The notes beneath the pieces were generated by a model. That model saw only the letters and a list, made by a program, of their open reading frames with translations. It had not been told where the DNA came from and did no database searches. Below, one piece after another: positions 40,793-49,703 of a stretch of DNA of 64,000 nt; the first letter of the stretch is position 1, and each line of letters starts with the position of its first letter. The DNA is from Natronocella acetinitrilica (GTDB lineage: Bacteria > Pseudomonadota > Gammaproteobacteria > Nitrococcales > Aquisalimonadaceae). Both the position numbers and the translations under genes were made by a program. The stretch spans positions 62,001-126,000 of the forward strand of contig NZ_JALJXV010000005.1 in assembly GCF_024170285.1 (NCBI RefSeq), given 5' to 3'.

Positions 40793-41338
40793 CTAGATCG
40801 CCACCTTGATGAACCGGGTCGACTGGGCCAGAGCCCGCATGCTGAAAACCAGCCACTCCACACCCTCGGTGTGGAAGCGACCCGAAATGAACGGTGCCAG
40901 GTCCTCCGCAACGTTCTCGGCGGACTGGTGAAAATCGTCGTTCAGAAAATGTCGCATCCCCAGAACCTCGTCCACGAGCAAACCGGCGAACACACCATCG
41001 ATGTCGATGACAATGACCCGGCTACTACGGGTAAGGCTGGTCTGCACGCCCCCGAGAAAGCCATTCAGATCCATGACCGGCAGCAGATTGCCGCGCACGT
41101 TGGCCATGCCCCGCACCCAGGAGCGGGTCCGCGGAATCGGCGACAGCTCGGGATACTTCAGAAGCTCGGTGACCTCCCCCATGGCACAGACGAAATGCTG
41201 CGCGCCAAGGCGAAAGCCGACACCCTCCCACACCTCGGCGGGAGCTTCCCGCACAGGCATCTGGGCACCGTGATCACGACCCAGCTGCTCGAGCTGGCGG
41301 AGCAAGGCAAAGGGCGACATTTGAACGACCGCAACCAT
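40793..41338 (-). CDS. pilI: CheW-like adaptor PilI
   Basis: 181 residues. CheW fold marks: GFRLGAQHFVCAMGEVTELL, SWVRGMANVRGNLLPVMDL, RVIVIDIDGVFAGLLVDEVLGM. It couples PilJ to the kinase ChpA. It begins two bases after the pilH stop, so both are surely co-translated. A 73-base gap separates it from pilJ and holds the pilJ ribosome site. Confidence 0.93.
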   Translation of the reverse strand: MVAVVQMSPFALLRQLEQLGRDHGAQMPVREAPAEVWEGVGFRLGAQHFVCAMGEVTELLKYPELSPIPRTRSWVRGMANVRGNLLPVMDLNGFLGGVQTSLTRSSRVIVIDIDGVFAGLLVDEVLGMRHFLNDDFHQSAENVAEDLAPFISGRFHTEGVEWLVFSMRALAQSTRFIKVAI

Positions 41339-41340
41339 CG

Positions 41341-41706
41341 TCAGTTCTTCAGGGCGCCCTTGACAGCATCGAGCAGCTGCTCTTCAGTCACAGGCTTGGT
41401 TATGTAATCACACGCACCCTGGCGCATGCCCCAGATGCGATCCGTATCCTGATCCTTGGTGCTGATGATGACGATGGGAATCGCGGAGGTCGCCGGGTCC
41501 TTGCTCAGCTTGCGCGTCGCCTGGAAGCCATTGACGCCCGGCATCACGATGTCCATGAGAATGACATCCGGCACCATCTTGCGTGCAATCTCGATTCCGC
41601 TCTCGCCGGTTTCGGCCACCGCCACGTCATAGCCATGCTTCTCCAGCATGCCGCGCAGCACGTGGGTTTCCGTAGGGGAGTCGTCGACAATGAGTACCCG
41701 AGTCAT
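41341..41706 (-). CDS. pilH: Response regulator PilH
   Basis: 121 residues from ATG 41706, equal in length to P. aeruginosa PilH. A single receiver domain: acidic pocket LIVDDSPTE, phosphoacceptor in PDVILMDIVMPG, the Thr/Ser switch VIISTKD, and conserved lysine in YITKPVTEE. There is no output domain, as with CheY. In Pseudomonas PilH damps ChpA signalling and affects pilus retraction by PilT/PilU. Between pilG and pilH lie about 128 bases without a gene. Confidence 0.94.
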   Translation of the reverse strand: MTRVLIVDDSPTETHVLRGMLEKHGYDVAVAETGESGIEIARKMVPDVILMDIVMPGVNGFQATRKLSKDPATSAIPIVIISTKDQDTDRIWGMRQGACDYITKPVTEEQLLDAVKGALKN

Positions 41707-41834
41707 GCAGATGTCCTTTTTCTGATTCGCCTGCGGTTGAAGCGCGCCCACGCCCTCGCCATTCGGCGCCCTGGGGCGCGCCCCCGGTTGGCGTTATGGT
41801 CGCCCGAAAGCGCGGCGGGAAACTGTGTACTCCG

Positions 41835-42239
41835 TCACGCCGCCTGACTCAGGTGTCGCTTGATGGCGCCAAGCAGTTCTTCCCGGGTAAAGGGTTTGGT
41901 CAGATACTGCTCGGAACCGACGATGCGGCCTCGGGCACGGTCGAACAGGCCATCCTTGCTGGACAACATGATCACCGGGGTTTTCTTGAACAGCTGGTTG
42001 TGCTTGATGAGCGCACAGGTCTGATAACCGTCCAGCCGGGGCATCATGATATCAATGAAAATGATGCCGGGCTTGAGGTCGGCGATCTTGGCGAGCGCCT
42101 CGAATCCGTCCGTGGCGGTAATCACCTCGCAACCCTCCTTCTTGAGCAGGGTCTCGGCCGTGCGCCGGATGGTCTTGCTGTCGTCGATGACCATGACCTT
42201 GAGCCCGGTCAACGCATCCTGAGTGGTGTCGTTCTCCAC
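41835..42239 (-). CDS. pilG: Response regulator PilG
   Basis: 134 residues if started at GTG 42239, which has GGGGGA upstream; the preceding in-frame GTG at 42251 is an alternative. Much longer in-frame extensions are open upstream by chance. The receiver is nearly identical in pattern to Pseudomonas PilG: GLKVMVIDDSKTIRRTAE, phosphoacceptor in IIFIDIMMPRLDGY, and QYLTKPFTREELLGA. PilG promotes pilus extension and activates adenylate cyclase signalling. It is the first gene of the operon and divergent from gshB, the same junction as in P. aeruginosa. Confidence 0.94.
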   Translation of the reverse strand: MENDTTQDALTGLKVMVIDDSKTIRRTAETLLKKEGCEVITATDGFEALAKIADLKPGIIFIDIMMPRLDGYQTCALIKHNQLFKKTPVIMLSSKDGLFDRARGRIVGSEQYLTKPFTREELLGAIKRHLSQAA

Positions 42240-42392
42240 CGTCTCCCCCACACTGGCTAGTCCTGAACCTGGCCCCAGACGGTACCGGAGCGAATCCTTT
42301 CCGCTGCTGTCCGGACCTATGTAACATACCTGTCTGGCAACATCCACGCACACGCCGGGCCTTGCTCGGCCCCGCCTCGGAGTCACCTGACC

Positions 42393-43346
42393 ATGACCTT
42401 GAAACTGGGGGTCGTCATGGACCCCATCGCAGAGATCACCCCCTACAAGGACACGACCCTGGCCATGCTGATTGCTGCCCAGAAACGTGGCTGGACAGTG
42501 CGCTACATGACGCTGGCCGACCTGTACCTTGTCGATGGCGAAGCCCGCGGGAGTCAGCATCCTCTGGAAGTGCGGGACAACAATAGCGACTGGTTCACAC
42601 TCGGCGAACCCGAAGATGCGCCACTTGCCGCACTGGACCTCATTCTGATGCGGAAGGATCCGCCGGTGGACGCCGCCTTCACCTATGCCACCCACATCCT
42701 GGAGCGCGCCGAGCAGGCTGGCACCCTGGTAGTCAACCGCCCATCGGCGCTGCGCGACGCCAACGAGAAGCTGTTCACCGCACAGTTTGCCCACTGCTGT
42801 GCTCCCACGGTGGTTGACACCGATCCCGGCCGCCTGCGCGCCTTCATAAGGGAACAGGGCAAGACCGTACTCAAGCCCCTGGATGGCATGGGTGGCCGCT
42901 CGATTTTCGTGGTGGCCCAAGGCGACCCCAATACCAGCGTCATCATCGACACCCTGACTGCCTCGGGCAGCCTGCCCATCATGGCGCAGCGCTATCTGCC
43001 GGAGATCAGTGCCGGCGACAAACGCATCCTGGTGATCGATGGCAAACCAGTGGACTTCGCGCTGGCCCGTGTGCCGCTGGCCGGCGAGACCCGCGGCAAC
43101 CTCGCCGCTGGCGGTCGTGGCGAGGGCGTCCCGCTGACCGATCGGGATCGCTGGATCTGCGAGCAGGTGGCACCGGAACTGCGTCGCCGCGGGCTCTGGT
43201 TCGTCGGACTGGACGTCATCGGCGACTACCTCACCGAGATCAACGTCACCAGCCCCACCTGTGTCCGCGAACTCGACAAGATCTACGGACTCGACATTGC
43301 CGGGGATCTGCTCGATCGCCTGTCGCAGCTGCTCGATGAAAAGTGA
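42393..43346 (+). CDS. gshB: Glutathione synthetase GshB
   Basis: 317 residues, the standard prokaryotic GshB length. N-terminal KLGVVMDPIAEITPYKDTT, then LRKDPP-like LMRKDPPVDAAF, NRPSALRDANEKLFT, the ATP-grasp loop LKPLDGMGGRSIF, and the metal-binding end FVGLDVIGDYLTEINVTSPT. It adds glycine to gamma-glutamylcysteine to make glutathione. It is divergent from pilG over 153 bases that should contain both promoters; no hexamer pair there was convincing. Confidence 0.96.
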   Translation: MTLKLGVVMDPIAEITPYKDTTLAMLIAAQKRGWTVRYMTLADLYLVDGEARGSQHPLEVRDNNSDWFTLGEPEDAPLAALDLILMRKDPPVDAAFTYATHILERAEQAGTLVVNRPSALRDANEKLFTAQFAHCCAPTVVDTDPGRLRAFIREQGKTVLKPLDGMGGRSIFVVAQGDPNTSVIIDTLTASGSLPIMAQRYLPEISAGDKRILVIDGKPVDFALARVPLAGETRGNLAAGGRGEGVPLTDRDRWICEQVAPELRRRGLWFVGLDVIGDYLTEINVTSPTCVRELDKIYGLDIAGDLLDRLSQLLDEK

Positions 43347-43469
43347 ACTGGAGCACTGACCTGAAGCCATTGTCCAGGCACGATGGTGGATGGTCGCCGA
43401 CGACTGATTTGCGTAACATTTCGAGGCATCCGATCCGGAGCCCAGTGACGGAGTAGCGAAGAGCGCCCT

Positions 43470-44375
43470 ATGGCCGCCAAGGACACGCATCCCACCGGCT
43501 TGACCGACCGAGCGCCGCGCATCGGCTCCGGCGATCGTTTCGGCATGACCCTGTTCCTGTCCATCGTCGTCCATGCGCTGGTGATTCTCGGTATCGGCTT
43601 CGCCACCAATATTCCCGATCGCGAACTGCCACCACTCATCGAGATCACCCTGGCCCAGAACCCGACGGACGAGCGGCCCGAGGACTACGACTTCCTCGCA
43701 CCGGATGACCAGGACGGGGGCGGCACGCTTGACGAAGCGCAACGGCCCAGCGAGCAGGCCGCCCTGATTCCGGACCCCCGCGACATGGACGATCTGGTTC
43801 AGGAAGAGGCGACGCCGCCAAGCCCCTCGGAACCGGACACAGTCAGGACCATTCTCGCCGAGGAGTCGCAGACCCGCCTGCCAGACCCCGAAGACCTACC
43901 CGAGGAAATTGAAGCCGAAGTCACCGAACTGAGCATGGTGGATCTCAACCTGACCCGGCAGCAGGTTGCGCGGGATATCGCCGACCCCACCCAGACCATC
44001 GACTGGGATGCCCGCTACCCCAGCAAGCAGCGCATCAATGCCCGCACGCGCTCCCATGCAGCAGCGGCATACATGCGCGGCTGGATCGAAAAGGTCGAGC
44101 GCGTCGGCAATCTCAATTACCCCGACGAGGCCCGGCGGCGAGGCCTGACCGGCCGGCTGATTCTGGAAGTGACCCTGTATCCGGACGGAACCGTGGAGGA
44201 CGTGCGCGTGCTGGAACGCTCCGATTACGCCTTGCTGGATGAGTCGGCCATGCGGGTGGTCGCCATGGCGGCCCCTTATGCACCGGTGCCCGAAGAGGTG
44301 CTGGAGGGCAAGGACCGCCTGGTGATCACGCGCACCTGGGAATTTGTCCGAACCGGCGGCATGGAGATGCGCTGA
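43470..44375 (+). CDS. tonB: TonB-family energy transducer
   Basis: 301 residues. An N-terminal cytoplasmic stretch, one transmembrane helix near 25-47 (LFLSIVVHALVILGIGF, with the histidine typical of TonB anchors), a long acidic periplasmic linker rich in Asp, Glu and Pro, and the C-terminal TonB domain (about 205-300) with YMRGWIEKVERVGNLNYPDEARRR, given here only by its start, and LILEVTLYPDGTVEDV. Placed between gshB and yqgE it matches Pseudomonas TonB3, which is needed for twitching motility. ExbB and ExbD are not in the window. Confidence 0.88.
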   Translation: MAAKDTHPTGLTDRAPRIGSGDRFGMTLFLSIVVHALVILGIGFATNIPDRELPPLIEITLAQNPTDERPEDYDFLAPDDQDGGGTLDEAQRPSEQAALIPDPRDMDDLVQEEATPPSPSEPDTVRTILAEESQTRLPDPEDLPEEIEAEVTELSMVDLNLTRQQVARDIADPTQTIDWDARYPSKQRINARTRSHAAAAYMRGWIEKVERVGNLNYPDEARRRGLTGRLILEVTLYPDGTVEDVRVLERSDYALLDESAMRVVAMAAPYAPVPEEVLEGKDRLVITRTWEFVRTGGMEMR

Positions 44376-44378
44376 ACC

Positions 44379-44942
44379 ATGGGCATCCCTCATTCCCTGA
44401 CCAATCATTTCCTGATTGCCATGCCGTCGCTTGAGGATCCGAACTTCCAGCGCACGGTCACCTACATCTGTGAGCACAATGACAATGGCGCTCTGGGGAT
44501 CGTGATCAACCGTCCCTCGGAGGTCACTCTGGGCGAGTTGCTGCAGCACATGGATCTGAACCCCATCGAGTCAGGCACGGCCGCCCTGCCCGTTTACCTG
44601 GGAGGCCCCGTACAGCGGGAACGTGGCTTTGTGCTGCACTCCGCCCGACTGAGCTGGGAATCGTCCTTGCAGGTCTCCGACGACATCGCCATCAGTACGT
44701 CCCGGGACATCCTCGCCGCCATTGCTGCCGGAGAGGGTCCGGAACATTACCTGGTGGCCCTGGGTTACGCAGGCTGGGGCGGGGGGCAGCTTGAGGAGGA
44801 GATGGCGCAGAACGCCTGGCTGAGCGGGCCGGCTGACCCGGCCATCATCTTCCAGCGGTCCAACGATGAGCGCTGGCAGGCGGCGGCCTCGCTGCTTGGC
44901 GTTGATCTGCGCCTGCTCTCAAGCGACGCCGGCCACGCATGA
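44379..44942 (+). CDS. yqgE: YqgE/AlgH family protein (UPF0301)
   Basis: 187 residues. Family marks: LTNHFLIAMPSLEDPNFQ, VTYICEHNDNGALGIVINRP, VYLGGPVQRERGFVLHS, and LGYAGWGGGQLEEEM. The function is unresolved; AlgH was first implicated in alginate regulation. The tonB stop is three bases upstream and its own stop overlaps the ruvX start by four bases. It begins a six-gene chain in which each stop overlaps the next start. Confidence 0.93.
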   Translation: MGIPHSLTNHFLIAMPSLEDPNFQRTVTYICEHNDNGALGIVINRPSEVTLGELLQHMDLNPIESGTAALPVYLGGPVQRERGFVLHSARLSWESSLQVSDDIAISTSRDILAAIAAGEGPEHYLVALGYAGWGGGQLEEEMAQNAWLSGPADPAIIFQRSNDERWQAAASLLGVDLRLLSSDAGHA

Positions 44943-45367
44943 GCCCGGCGACCTGCCTGGGTTTCGATTACGGCACACAGCGCATCGGCATCGCTATCGG
45001 CGATACCCTGACCGGCACTGCGCGACCCTTGCGCACACTGCAGTGCCGCAACCCCGGCCAGGTTGACTGGCCGTCGATCGCAGCGCTGATCGACGAGTGG
45101 CGCCCCGACGCGCTGGTGGTAGGCCTGCCTTGCAATGACGATGGCAGCCCTGGCGCCCTGGCTCCCCGCACCCAGCGATTCGCCCGGCAACTCCACGGTC
45201 GGTTCGGCCTGCCGGTCCACGAGGTCAATGAACACCTGAGTTCGGTGGAGGCGGAACAGCGTCTTGCCGAGCTTGGTCAACGGCGCACTCGCGACGACCC
45301 GGGTGCGATTGATATGATGGCCGCGGCTGTCATCCTGGAAACCTGGTTAGCGGCGGACGCCTCATGA
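44939..45367 (+). CDS. ruvX: YqgF/RuvX nuclease family protein
   Basis: 142 residues with an RNase H-like fold. Marks: CLGFDYGTQRIGIAIGD with the first catalytic Asp, LVVGLPCNDDG, the Glu in VNEHLSSVEAEQRL, and a late Asp in DPGAIDMMAAAVIL. RuvX acts in 16S rRNA 5'-end maturation as an endonuclease in E. coli. It overlaps yqgE and pyrR by four bases on either side, the common yqgE-yqgF pairing. Confidence 0.93.
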   Translation: MSPATCLGFDYGTQRIGIAIGDTLTGTARPLRTLQCRNPGQVDWPSIAALIDEWRPDALVVGLPCNDDGSPGALAPRTQRFARQLHGRFGLPVHEVNEHLSSVEAEQRLAELGQRRTRDDPGAIDMMAAAVILETWLAADAS

Positions 45368-45870
45368 GCCATGCCCCTCCGATTGCACCCTTGCTGGATC
45401 ACCTGACCACTTCATTACGCACGCTGCTCTCGGAGCGCGGTGAGACCTCACCCCTGATGGTGGGCATCCACACCGGCGGCGCCTGGATCGCGGCAGATCT
45501 GCACCGCCGCCTTGAACTGACAGAGCCGCTGGGCACACTGGACATCGCCTTCTACCGGGATGACTTCTCGAGCCGCCGCCTGAACCCGCAGGTCAAGCCC
45601 TCCTATCTTCCGGTACCGGTGGAGGATCGCTGCGTGATCCTGGTGGATGACGTGATCTTCAGCGGTCGCACGATTCGTGCGGCCATGAACGAGATCTTCG
45701 ACTACGGGCGGCCGGCGAGCATCGTGCTGGCCACCTTGATCGACCGGGGCGGACGCGAGTTGCCCATTGCGCCGGACGCGGTTGGTGAGCGCCTGGCACT
45801 GCCACCCGGGCGCCAGATCAAGCTGCGGGGGCCTGATCCGCTGGAACTGGTGGTCGAGGAGCAGACATGA
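45364..45870 (+). CDS. pyrR: PyrR-type phosphoribosyltransferase regulator
   Basis: 168 residues, type I PRTase fold. The PRPP-binding motif is [18 protein letters not shown]; nearby are [11 protein letters not shown] and [13 protein letters not shown]. In Gram-positives PyrR binds pyr mRNA and attenuates it. In pseudomonads the homologue lies before pyrB and has regulatory or uracil phosphoribosyltransferase roles. No clear attenuator was seen before pyrB, since pyrR and pyrB overlap by four bases, so RNA-based control of pyrB from this site is unlikely. Confidence 0.92.
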   Translation: MSHAPPIAPLLDHLTTSLRTLLSERGETSPLMVGIHTGGAWIAADLHRRLELTEPLGTLDIAFYRDDFSSRRLNPQVKPSYLPVPVEDRCVILVDDVIFSGRTIRAAMNEIFDYGRPASIVLATLIDRGGRELPIAPDAVGERLALPPGRQIKLRGPDPLELVVEEQT

Positions 45871-46835
45871 ACATCCAGCTCGATGAGGCAGGCCGACTGC
45901 GCCACTTCCTCACCACCGAAGGCCTGAGCCGGGACCTGCTTGAACAGATTCTGGGCACCGCTGCCTCGTTCTCGGAGGTCATCGAGAAATCGGTCAAGAA
46001 AGTGCCGCTTCTGCGCGGCCGCACCGTTATCAATCTGTTCTTCGAACCCAGCACCCGCACCCGTACCACCTTCGAACTGGCGGCCAAGCGCCTGTCGGCG
46101 GACGTACTCAACATCAACCTGGCCACCTCGGCCACCAGCAAGGGCGAGAGTCTGCTGGATACCCTGCAGAACCTGCAGGCCATGCAGTGCGACATGTTCG
46201 TGGTGCGCCATGCGGACAGCGGCACCGCCCACTTCATCGCCGAACACGTGGCACCCCATGTCAGTGTCGTGAACGCCGGCGACGGGCGTCATGCCCATCC
46301 GACCCAGGCCATGCTGGACATGTATACGATCCGCCGCCACAAGGGCGACTTCGAACCCTTGCGGGTCGCCATCGTCGGCGATATTGCCCACTCCCGGGTG
46401 GCCCGCTCCCAGATCCATGCACTCAATGCCCTGGGCGCCGGCGAAGTTCGCGTGATCGCGCCGCGCACCCTGCTGCCAAAAGACGTGGAAAACCTGGGTG
46501 TTCACGTCTATCACGACATCGACGCGGGGCTGCGCGACGCCGATGTGGTGATGAGCCTGAGGCTGCAGAAGGAACGCATGCAAGGCGCACTGCTGCCCAG
46601 CGAGCACGAGTACTACCAGCTCTACGGCATCACCCGGGCACGCCTGGCACTGGCCCATCCCGAAGCGATTGTCATGCACCCCGGCCCCATCAATCGCGGG
46701 GTGGAGATCGAATCCTCGGTGGCCGACGGCCCACAATCGGTGATCCTCAACCAGGTGACCAACGGCATCGCCACGCGCATGGCTGTGATGTCCATGTGCC
46801 TGGAAGGGCGCTCGGTGGTGGGGGAGCCGACATGA
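45867..46835 (+). CDS. pyrB: Aspartate carbamoyltransferase PyrB
   Basis: 322 residues. Carbamoyl-phosphate site [44 protein letters not shown], and the aspartate-site [11 protein letters not shown]. It forms carbamoyl-aspartate, the first committed step of UMP synthesis. No pyrI is present; instead the next gene encodes an inactive dihydroorotase homologue, as in Pseudomonas, where PyrB needs PyrC' to assemble. The stop overlaps that gene by four bases. Confidence 0.96.
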   Translation: MNIQLDEAGRLRHFLTTEGLSRDLLEQILGTAASFSEVIEKSVKKVPLLRGRTVINLFFEPSTRTRTTFELAAKRLSADVLNINLATSATSKGESLLDTLQNLQAMQCDMFVVRHADSGTAHFIAEHVAPHVSVVNAGDGRHAHPTQAMLDMYTIRRHKGDFEPLRVAIVGDIAHSRVARSQIHALNALGAGEVRVIAPRTLLPKDVENLGVHVYHDIDAGLRDADVVMSLRLQKERMQGALLPSEHEYYQLYGITRARLALAHPEAIVMHPGPINRGVEIESSVADGPQSVILNQVTNGIATRMAVMSMCLEGRSVVGEPT

Positions 46836-48130
46836 AGCGCATCCACATCAAGGGTGGTCGGGTGGTGGATCCAGCGAGTGGTCTGGACGCCGTCACCGAC
46901 CTCTGCATCGCCGAGAAGCGCTTTGTCGGCATCGGCGCTACACCGGATGGCTTCGTGGCCGACCAGGTCATCGACGCCACCGGGCTGCTGGTGATCCCCG
47001 GACTCATTGACCTGGGCACTCACCTGCGCGAGCCAGGGGAGGAACACAAGGCCACCATTGCCAGCGAGGTGACCGCCGCCGCCCGGGCCGGCGTTACCTG
47101 CCTGTGTCCGTCGCCAGCGACGGACCCGGTCACCGACACCACTGCCGTGGTGGAACTGATTACCCGTCGCGCCCGGCAGACCCGAATGACCCGCGTCATG
47201 CCCATCGGCGCACTGACCCGCGGCCTGGAAGGTCGACAACTCTCTGAAATGGCTGCCCTGAAAGCCGCCGGCTGTGTCGCCGTGAGTGACGGCGGTCGCC
47301 CCGTCACCAACACCCTGGTTTTGCGCCGAGCCCTTGAGTACGCAGCTACCCATGACCTCACCGTCATCCTCACGCCCCAGGATCCGGACCTCACCGATGG
47401 TTCCTGGATGCACGAGGGTTGGGTCTCCACCCGCATGGGCGTCCCGGGCATTCCGGTCGCCGCCGAGACCGCCGCGCTGGCCCGTTACCTGGCGCTGGTA
47501 GAGGAAACCGGCACCCGCACCCACTTTGCCCGTCTGTCCTCCGCCCGGGGCATGACCATGCTTGCCCGGGCACGTCAGAGCGGGTTGCCGGTCAGCGCCG
47601 ACGTGGCAATGCATCATCTCTTTCTCAGCGATATGGACGTCAGCGGATTCAATCCGCTGTGCCATGTACTGCCACCACTGCGCAACGACGGCGATCGCGC
47701 GGCTCTGCGTGAAGCCGTGGCGAGCGGTACGATCCAGGCGATCTGCTCCGATCATCAACCCCATGATCCGGATGCCAAGGCCGGCACCCTGCTGGCCTCG
47801 GAGCCCGGCATTTCCGGCATCGACACACTGCTGGCACTGACACTGCGGCTGGTGGAGGACAAGGTGATGGACTTGCGTTCGGCCCTGGCCCGCGTGACCT
47901 GCGATGCAGCCGATGTGCTTGGCGTGCCCCGGGGCCGGATCACCGAGGGTCGCTCCGCCGATCTCTGCCTGCTGGATCCGGAGGAGCCCTGGTGGCTGAC
48001 GTCGGAGAGCATGGCGAGCCGTGGACGCAATAGCCCATTCCTCGGCTGGGAGCTGACCGGCCGAGTGCGCTGGACCTTGCTGGAAGGCCGCGTGCTGCAC
48101 CCGTCGCCGGAACTCGACGAGAGCGCATGA
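46832..48130 (+). CDS. pyrC': Non-catalytic dihydroorotase homologue PyrC'
   Basis: 432 residues from ATG 46832. It has the amidohydrolase fold, but the metal site is broken. The D-x-H-x-H motif reads D60-L-G62-T-H64, so the first histidine is glycine. The later histidine positions read TPQD and ARLSSARG instead of the usual HAED and HVSTAR forms. Only the last motif, ICSDHQPHD, is intact. In Pseudomonas such a PyrC' is a structural subunit of a dodecameric aspartate carbamoyltransferase. Directly behind pyrB with a four-base overlap, it very likely has that role. A true pyrC should exist elsewhere in the genome. Confidence 0.93.
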   Translation: MKRIHIKGGRVVDPASGLDAVTDLCIAEKRFVGIGATPDGFVADQVIDATGLLVIPGLIDLGTHLREPGEEHKATIASEVTAAARAGVTCLCPSPATDPVTDTTAVVELITRRARQTRMTRVMPIGALTRGLEGRQLSEMAALKAAGCVAVSDGGRPVTNTLVLRRALEYAATHDLTVILTPQDPDLTDGSWMHEGWVSTRMGVPGIPVAAETAALARYLALVEETGTRTHFARLSSARGMTMLARARQSGLPVSADVAMHHLFLSDMDVSGFNPLCHVLPPLRNDGDRAALREAVASGTIQAICSDHQPHDPDAKAGTLLASEPGISGIDTLLALTLRLVEDKVMDLRSALARVTCDAADVLGVPRGRITEGRSADLCLLDPEEPWWLTSESMASRGRNSPFLGWELTGRVRWTLLEGRVLHPSPELDESA

Positions 48131-48825
48131 CGCGACTGGTGGGCAGCGTCACCCTGCCAGGTGGCGCGAGACTCCTGCAGGTCGAGGCGGCCGACGCCAC
48201 CGAAATCAGGCCGGGCCAGTGGTTCCGGCTGACACTGAACGACCAGCCGTTCAGCCTCGCCACCATGGACTACTCCACCGGAGAAGGCTGGTTGGCCTTC
48301 GTGCTGCCAGGGGAACTGGCAATCGCCGTCGGCCCCACGGCCTACGGAACCCCCTGTTCGCTGGAGGGGCCGTTCGGTGAAGGGATCTTCCCGGTGGAAC
48401 ACGGCAGGCGGCGCATCCTGCTGGCGGACGATGTCGGGTTGCCCGCCACCCTGCTTGCCGCCCGGGATCCCGGTCTTGAGCTTCATCTGTGCGTGCTTGG
48501 CTTGACAGGTACACCAGCGATTCGCATGGGCCCGTCGCGCTTCGTGGTGCATGCTGCCCCCCCAGGCGTCATCGCCGGTGCCACGCCGCTGGAGGAGGCC
48601 GGTATTGCCAGTCGGATCGCCCATCCCGACGGGCTGCCCGGCTGTCACCCAGGCACCTGCATGGATTTGCTGTTGGCCTATCTGGCGGGGCAGACGGCTG
48701 AATGGCGTTGGGAGACCACGGTGACTGTGCTGGGCACGGAGGCCACCGTGGCGGCTTGTCGTGAGGGGCTGCGGGCACAGGTCGGCGCCATCGATGCCCA
48801 TACCCTGCCGCCGATCATCGGATAG
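48127..48825 (+). CDS. PyrK-like (FNR-fold) protein, degenerate
   Basis: 232 residues resembling the electron-transfer subunit PyrK of dihydroorotate dehydrogenase. The beta-barrel part has IRPGQWFRLTL and QPFSLATMD, then SLEGPFGEGI, and an NAD-lobe-like ADDVGLPATLLAA. The flavin-binding arginine expected before the P-F-S motif is glutamine, and the four-cysteine 2Fe-2S cluster at the C-terminus is absent (only CHPGTC is seen). Electron transfer is therefore doubtful. It overlaps pyrC' by four bases and is last in the chain, which suggests a structural or regulatory role with PyrB-PyrC'. The family call is moderate. Confidence 0.6.
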   Translation: MTRLVGSVTLPGGARLLQVEAADATEIRPGQWFRLTLNDQPFSLATMDYSTGEGWLAFVLPGELAIAVGPTAYGTPCSLEGPFGEGIFPVEHGRRRILLADDVGLPATLLAARDPGLELHLCVLGLTGTPAIRMGPSRFVVHAAPPGVIAGATPLEEAGIASRIAHPDGLPGCHPGTCMDLLLAYLAGQTAEWRWETTVTVLGTEATVAACREGLRAQVGAIDAHTLPPIIG

Positions 48826-48839
48826 CGTGCCGGGGCGCG

Positions 48840-49673
48840 TCAGACGAATCGATTGCGCAACACACCCAGGCCCGCGATTTCGCATTCAACTTCATCGCCC
48901 GCCCGCAAGTACTCGGGAGGGTTACGAGCGAAGCCCACACCGTCAGGCGTGCCGGTTGCGATCACATCACCTGGTAACAGCCGCATGATGCCCGACAGCA
49001 CCGCAATGATCTCGGCCACGCCGAAGAGCATGTTCGACGTATTCGAATGCTGTTTCAGCTCGCCGTTGACCCGACAGCGAATATCCAGGGTCTGCGGGTC
49101 GGCGATGGCGTCGGCGGTGGTGATCCACGGCCCCATGGGGCAGGCACCCTCAAGGCTCTTGCCGAGAAAGAACTGCTTGTGCCGGAACTGGATGTCCCGG
49201 GCCGAGAGGTCGTTGACAATGGTGTAGCCAAAAACGTGATCCAGCGCATGCTCCCTTTGAATGTGCCGGCCACCGCGACCTATCACGAATGCAAGTTCCG
49301 CCTCCCAGTCGAGTTGTTCAGTAACGTCGGGTTCCAGCAGGATTTCCGAACCGGGCCCGGTGACCGCGGTCGTCGCCTTGGTAAAGACGACGGGGTGCTC
49401 GGGAAGCCTGGTCTCCTTGCCGCTGGCGCGGGAGGCCTCCGCTGCATGATCCGCGTAGTTCAGCCCCAGACACATGACGTTGCGCCGAGGCTCGGGGATG
49501 GGGGCGAGCAGGGTCACGGTATCCAGGGCAACGGTCTCGTCCGTTGGCGCCGGCAGTGCCCCATCGTCGCCCAGAGCGTCGATCAGGGATCCGACACCAA
49601 GCCGCACCCGGTTGTTGTCATCCAGTACACCCCAACGCTCAGCGCCATCAACGCGCACGGTCACGATTCGCAT
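48840..49673 (-). CDS. Fumarylacetoacetate hydrolase family protein
   Basis: 277 residues. FAH C-terminal domain marks: NVMCLGLNYADHAAEA, PVVFTKATTAVTGPG, the metal-binding WEAELAFVIGRGGRHI, GYTIVNDLSARDIQ, GPWITTAD, and ATGTPDGVGFARNPPEYL. Members hydrolyse or decarboxylate 2-oxo acids or acylpyruvates, or act on catechol-pathway products. The substrate here is unknown. It converges with the PyrK-like gene (14 bases apart) and stands alone on the minus strand, so context does not help. Confidence 0.85.
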   Translation of the reverse strand: MRIVTVRVDGAERWGVLDDNNRVRLGVGSLIDALGDDGALPAPTDETVALDTVTLLAPIPEPRRNVMCLGLNYADHAAEASRASGKETRLPEHPVVFTKATTAVTGPGSEILLEPDVTEQLDWEAELAFVIGRGGRHIQREHALDHVFGYTIVNDLSARDIQFRHKQFFLGKSLEGACPMGPWITTADAIADPQTLDIRCRVNGELKQHSNTSNMLFGVAEIIAVLSGIMRLLPGDVIATGTPDGVGFARNPPEYLRAGDEVECEIAGLGVLRNRFV

Positions 49674-49703
49674 GTTTGTCGAACTCCCGATTCCTGGTCT
49701 GTC

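Noticed and set aside
41707-41834. Small gene between pilG and pilH
   Set aside because: No frame with a plausible start, ribosome site or composition; most likely untranslated intergenic sequence.
42240-42392. Promoter hexamers between pilG and gshB
   Set aside because: TTGCCA and TATGTT or TACATA motifs on the minus strand are too close together to form a promoter; no supported pair.
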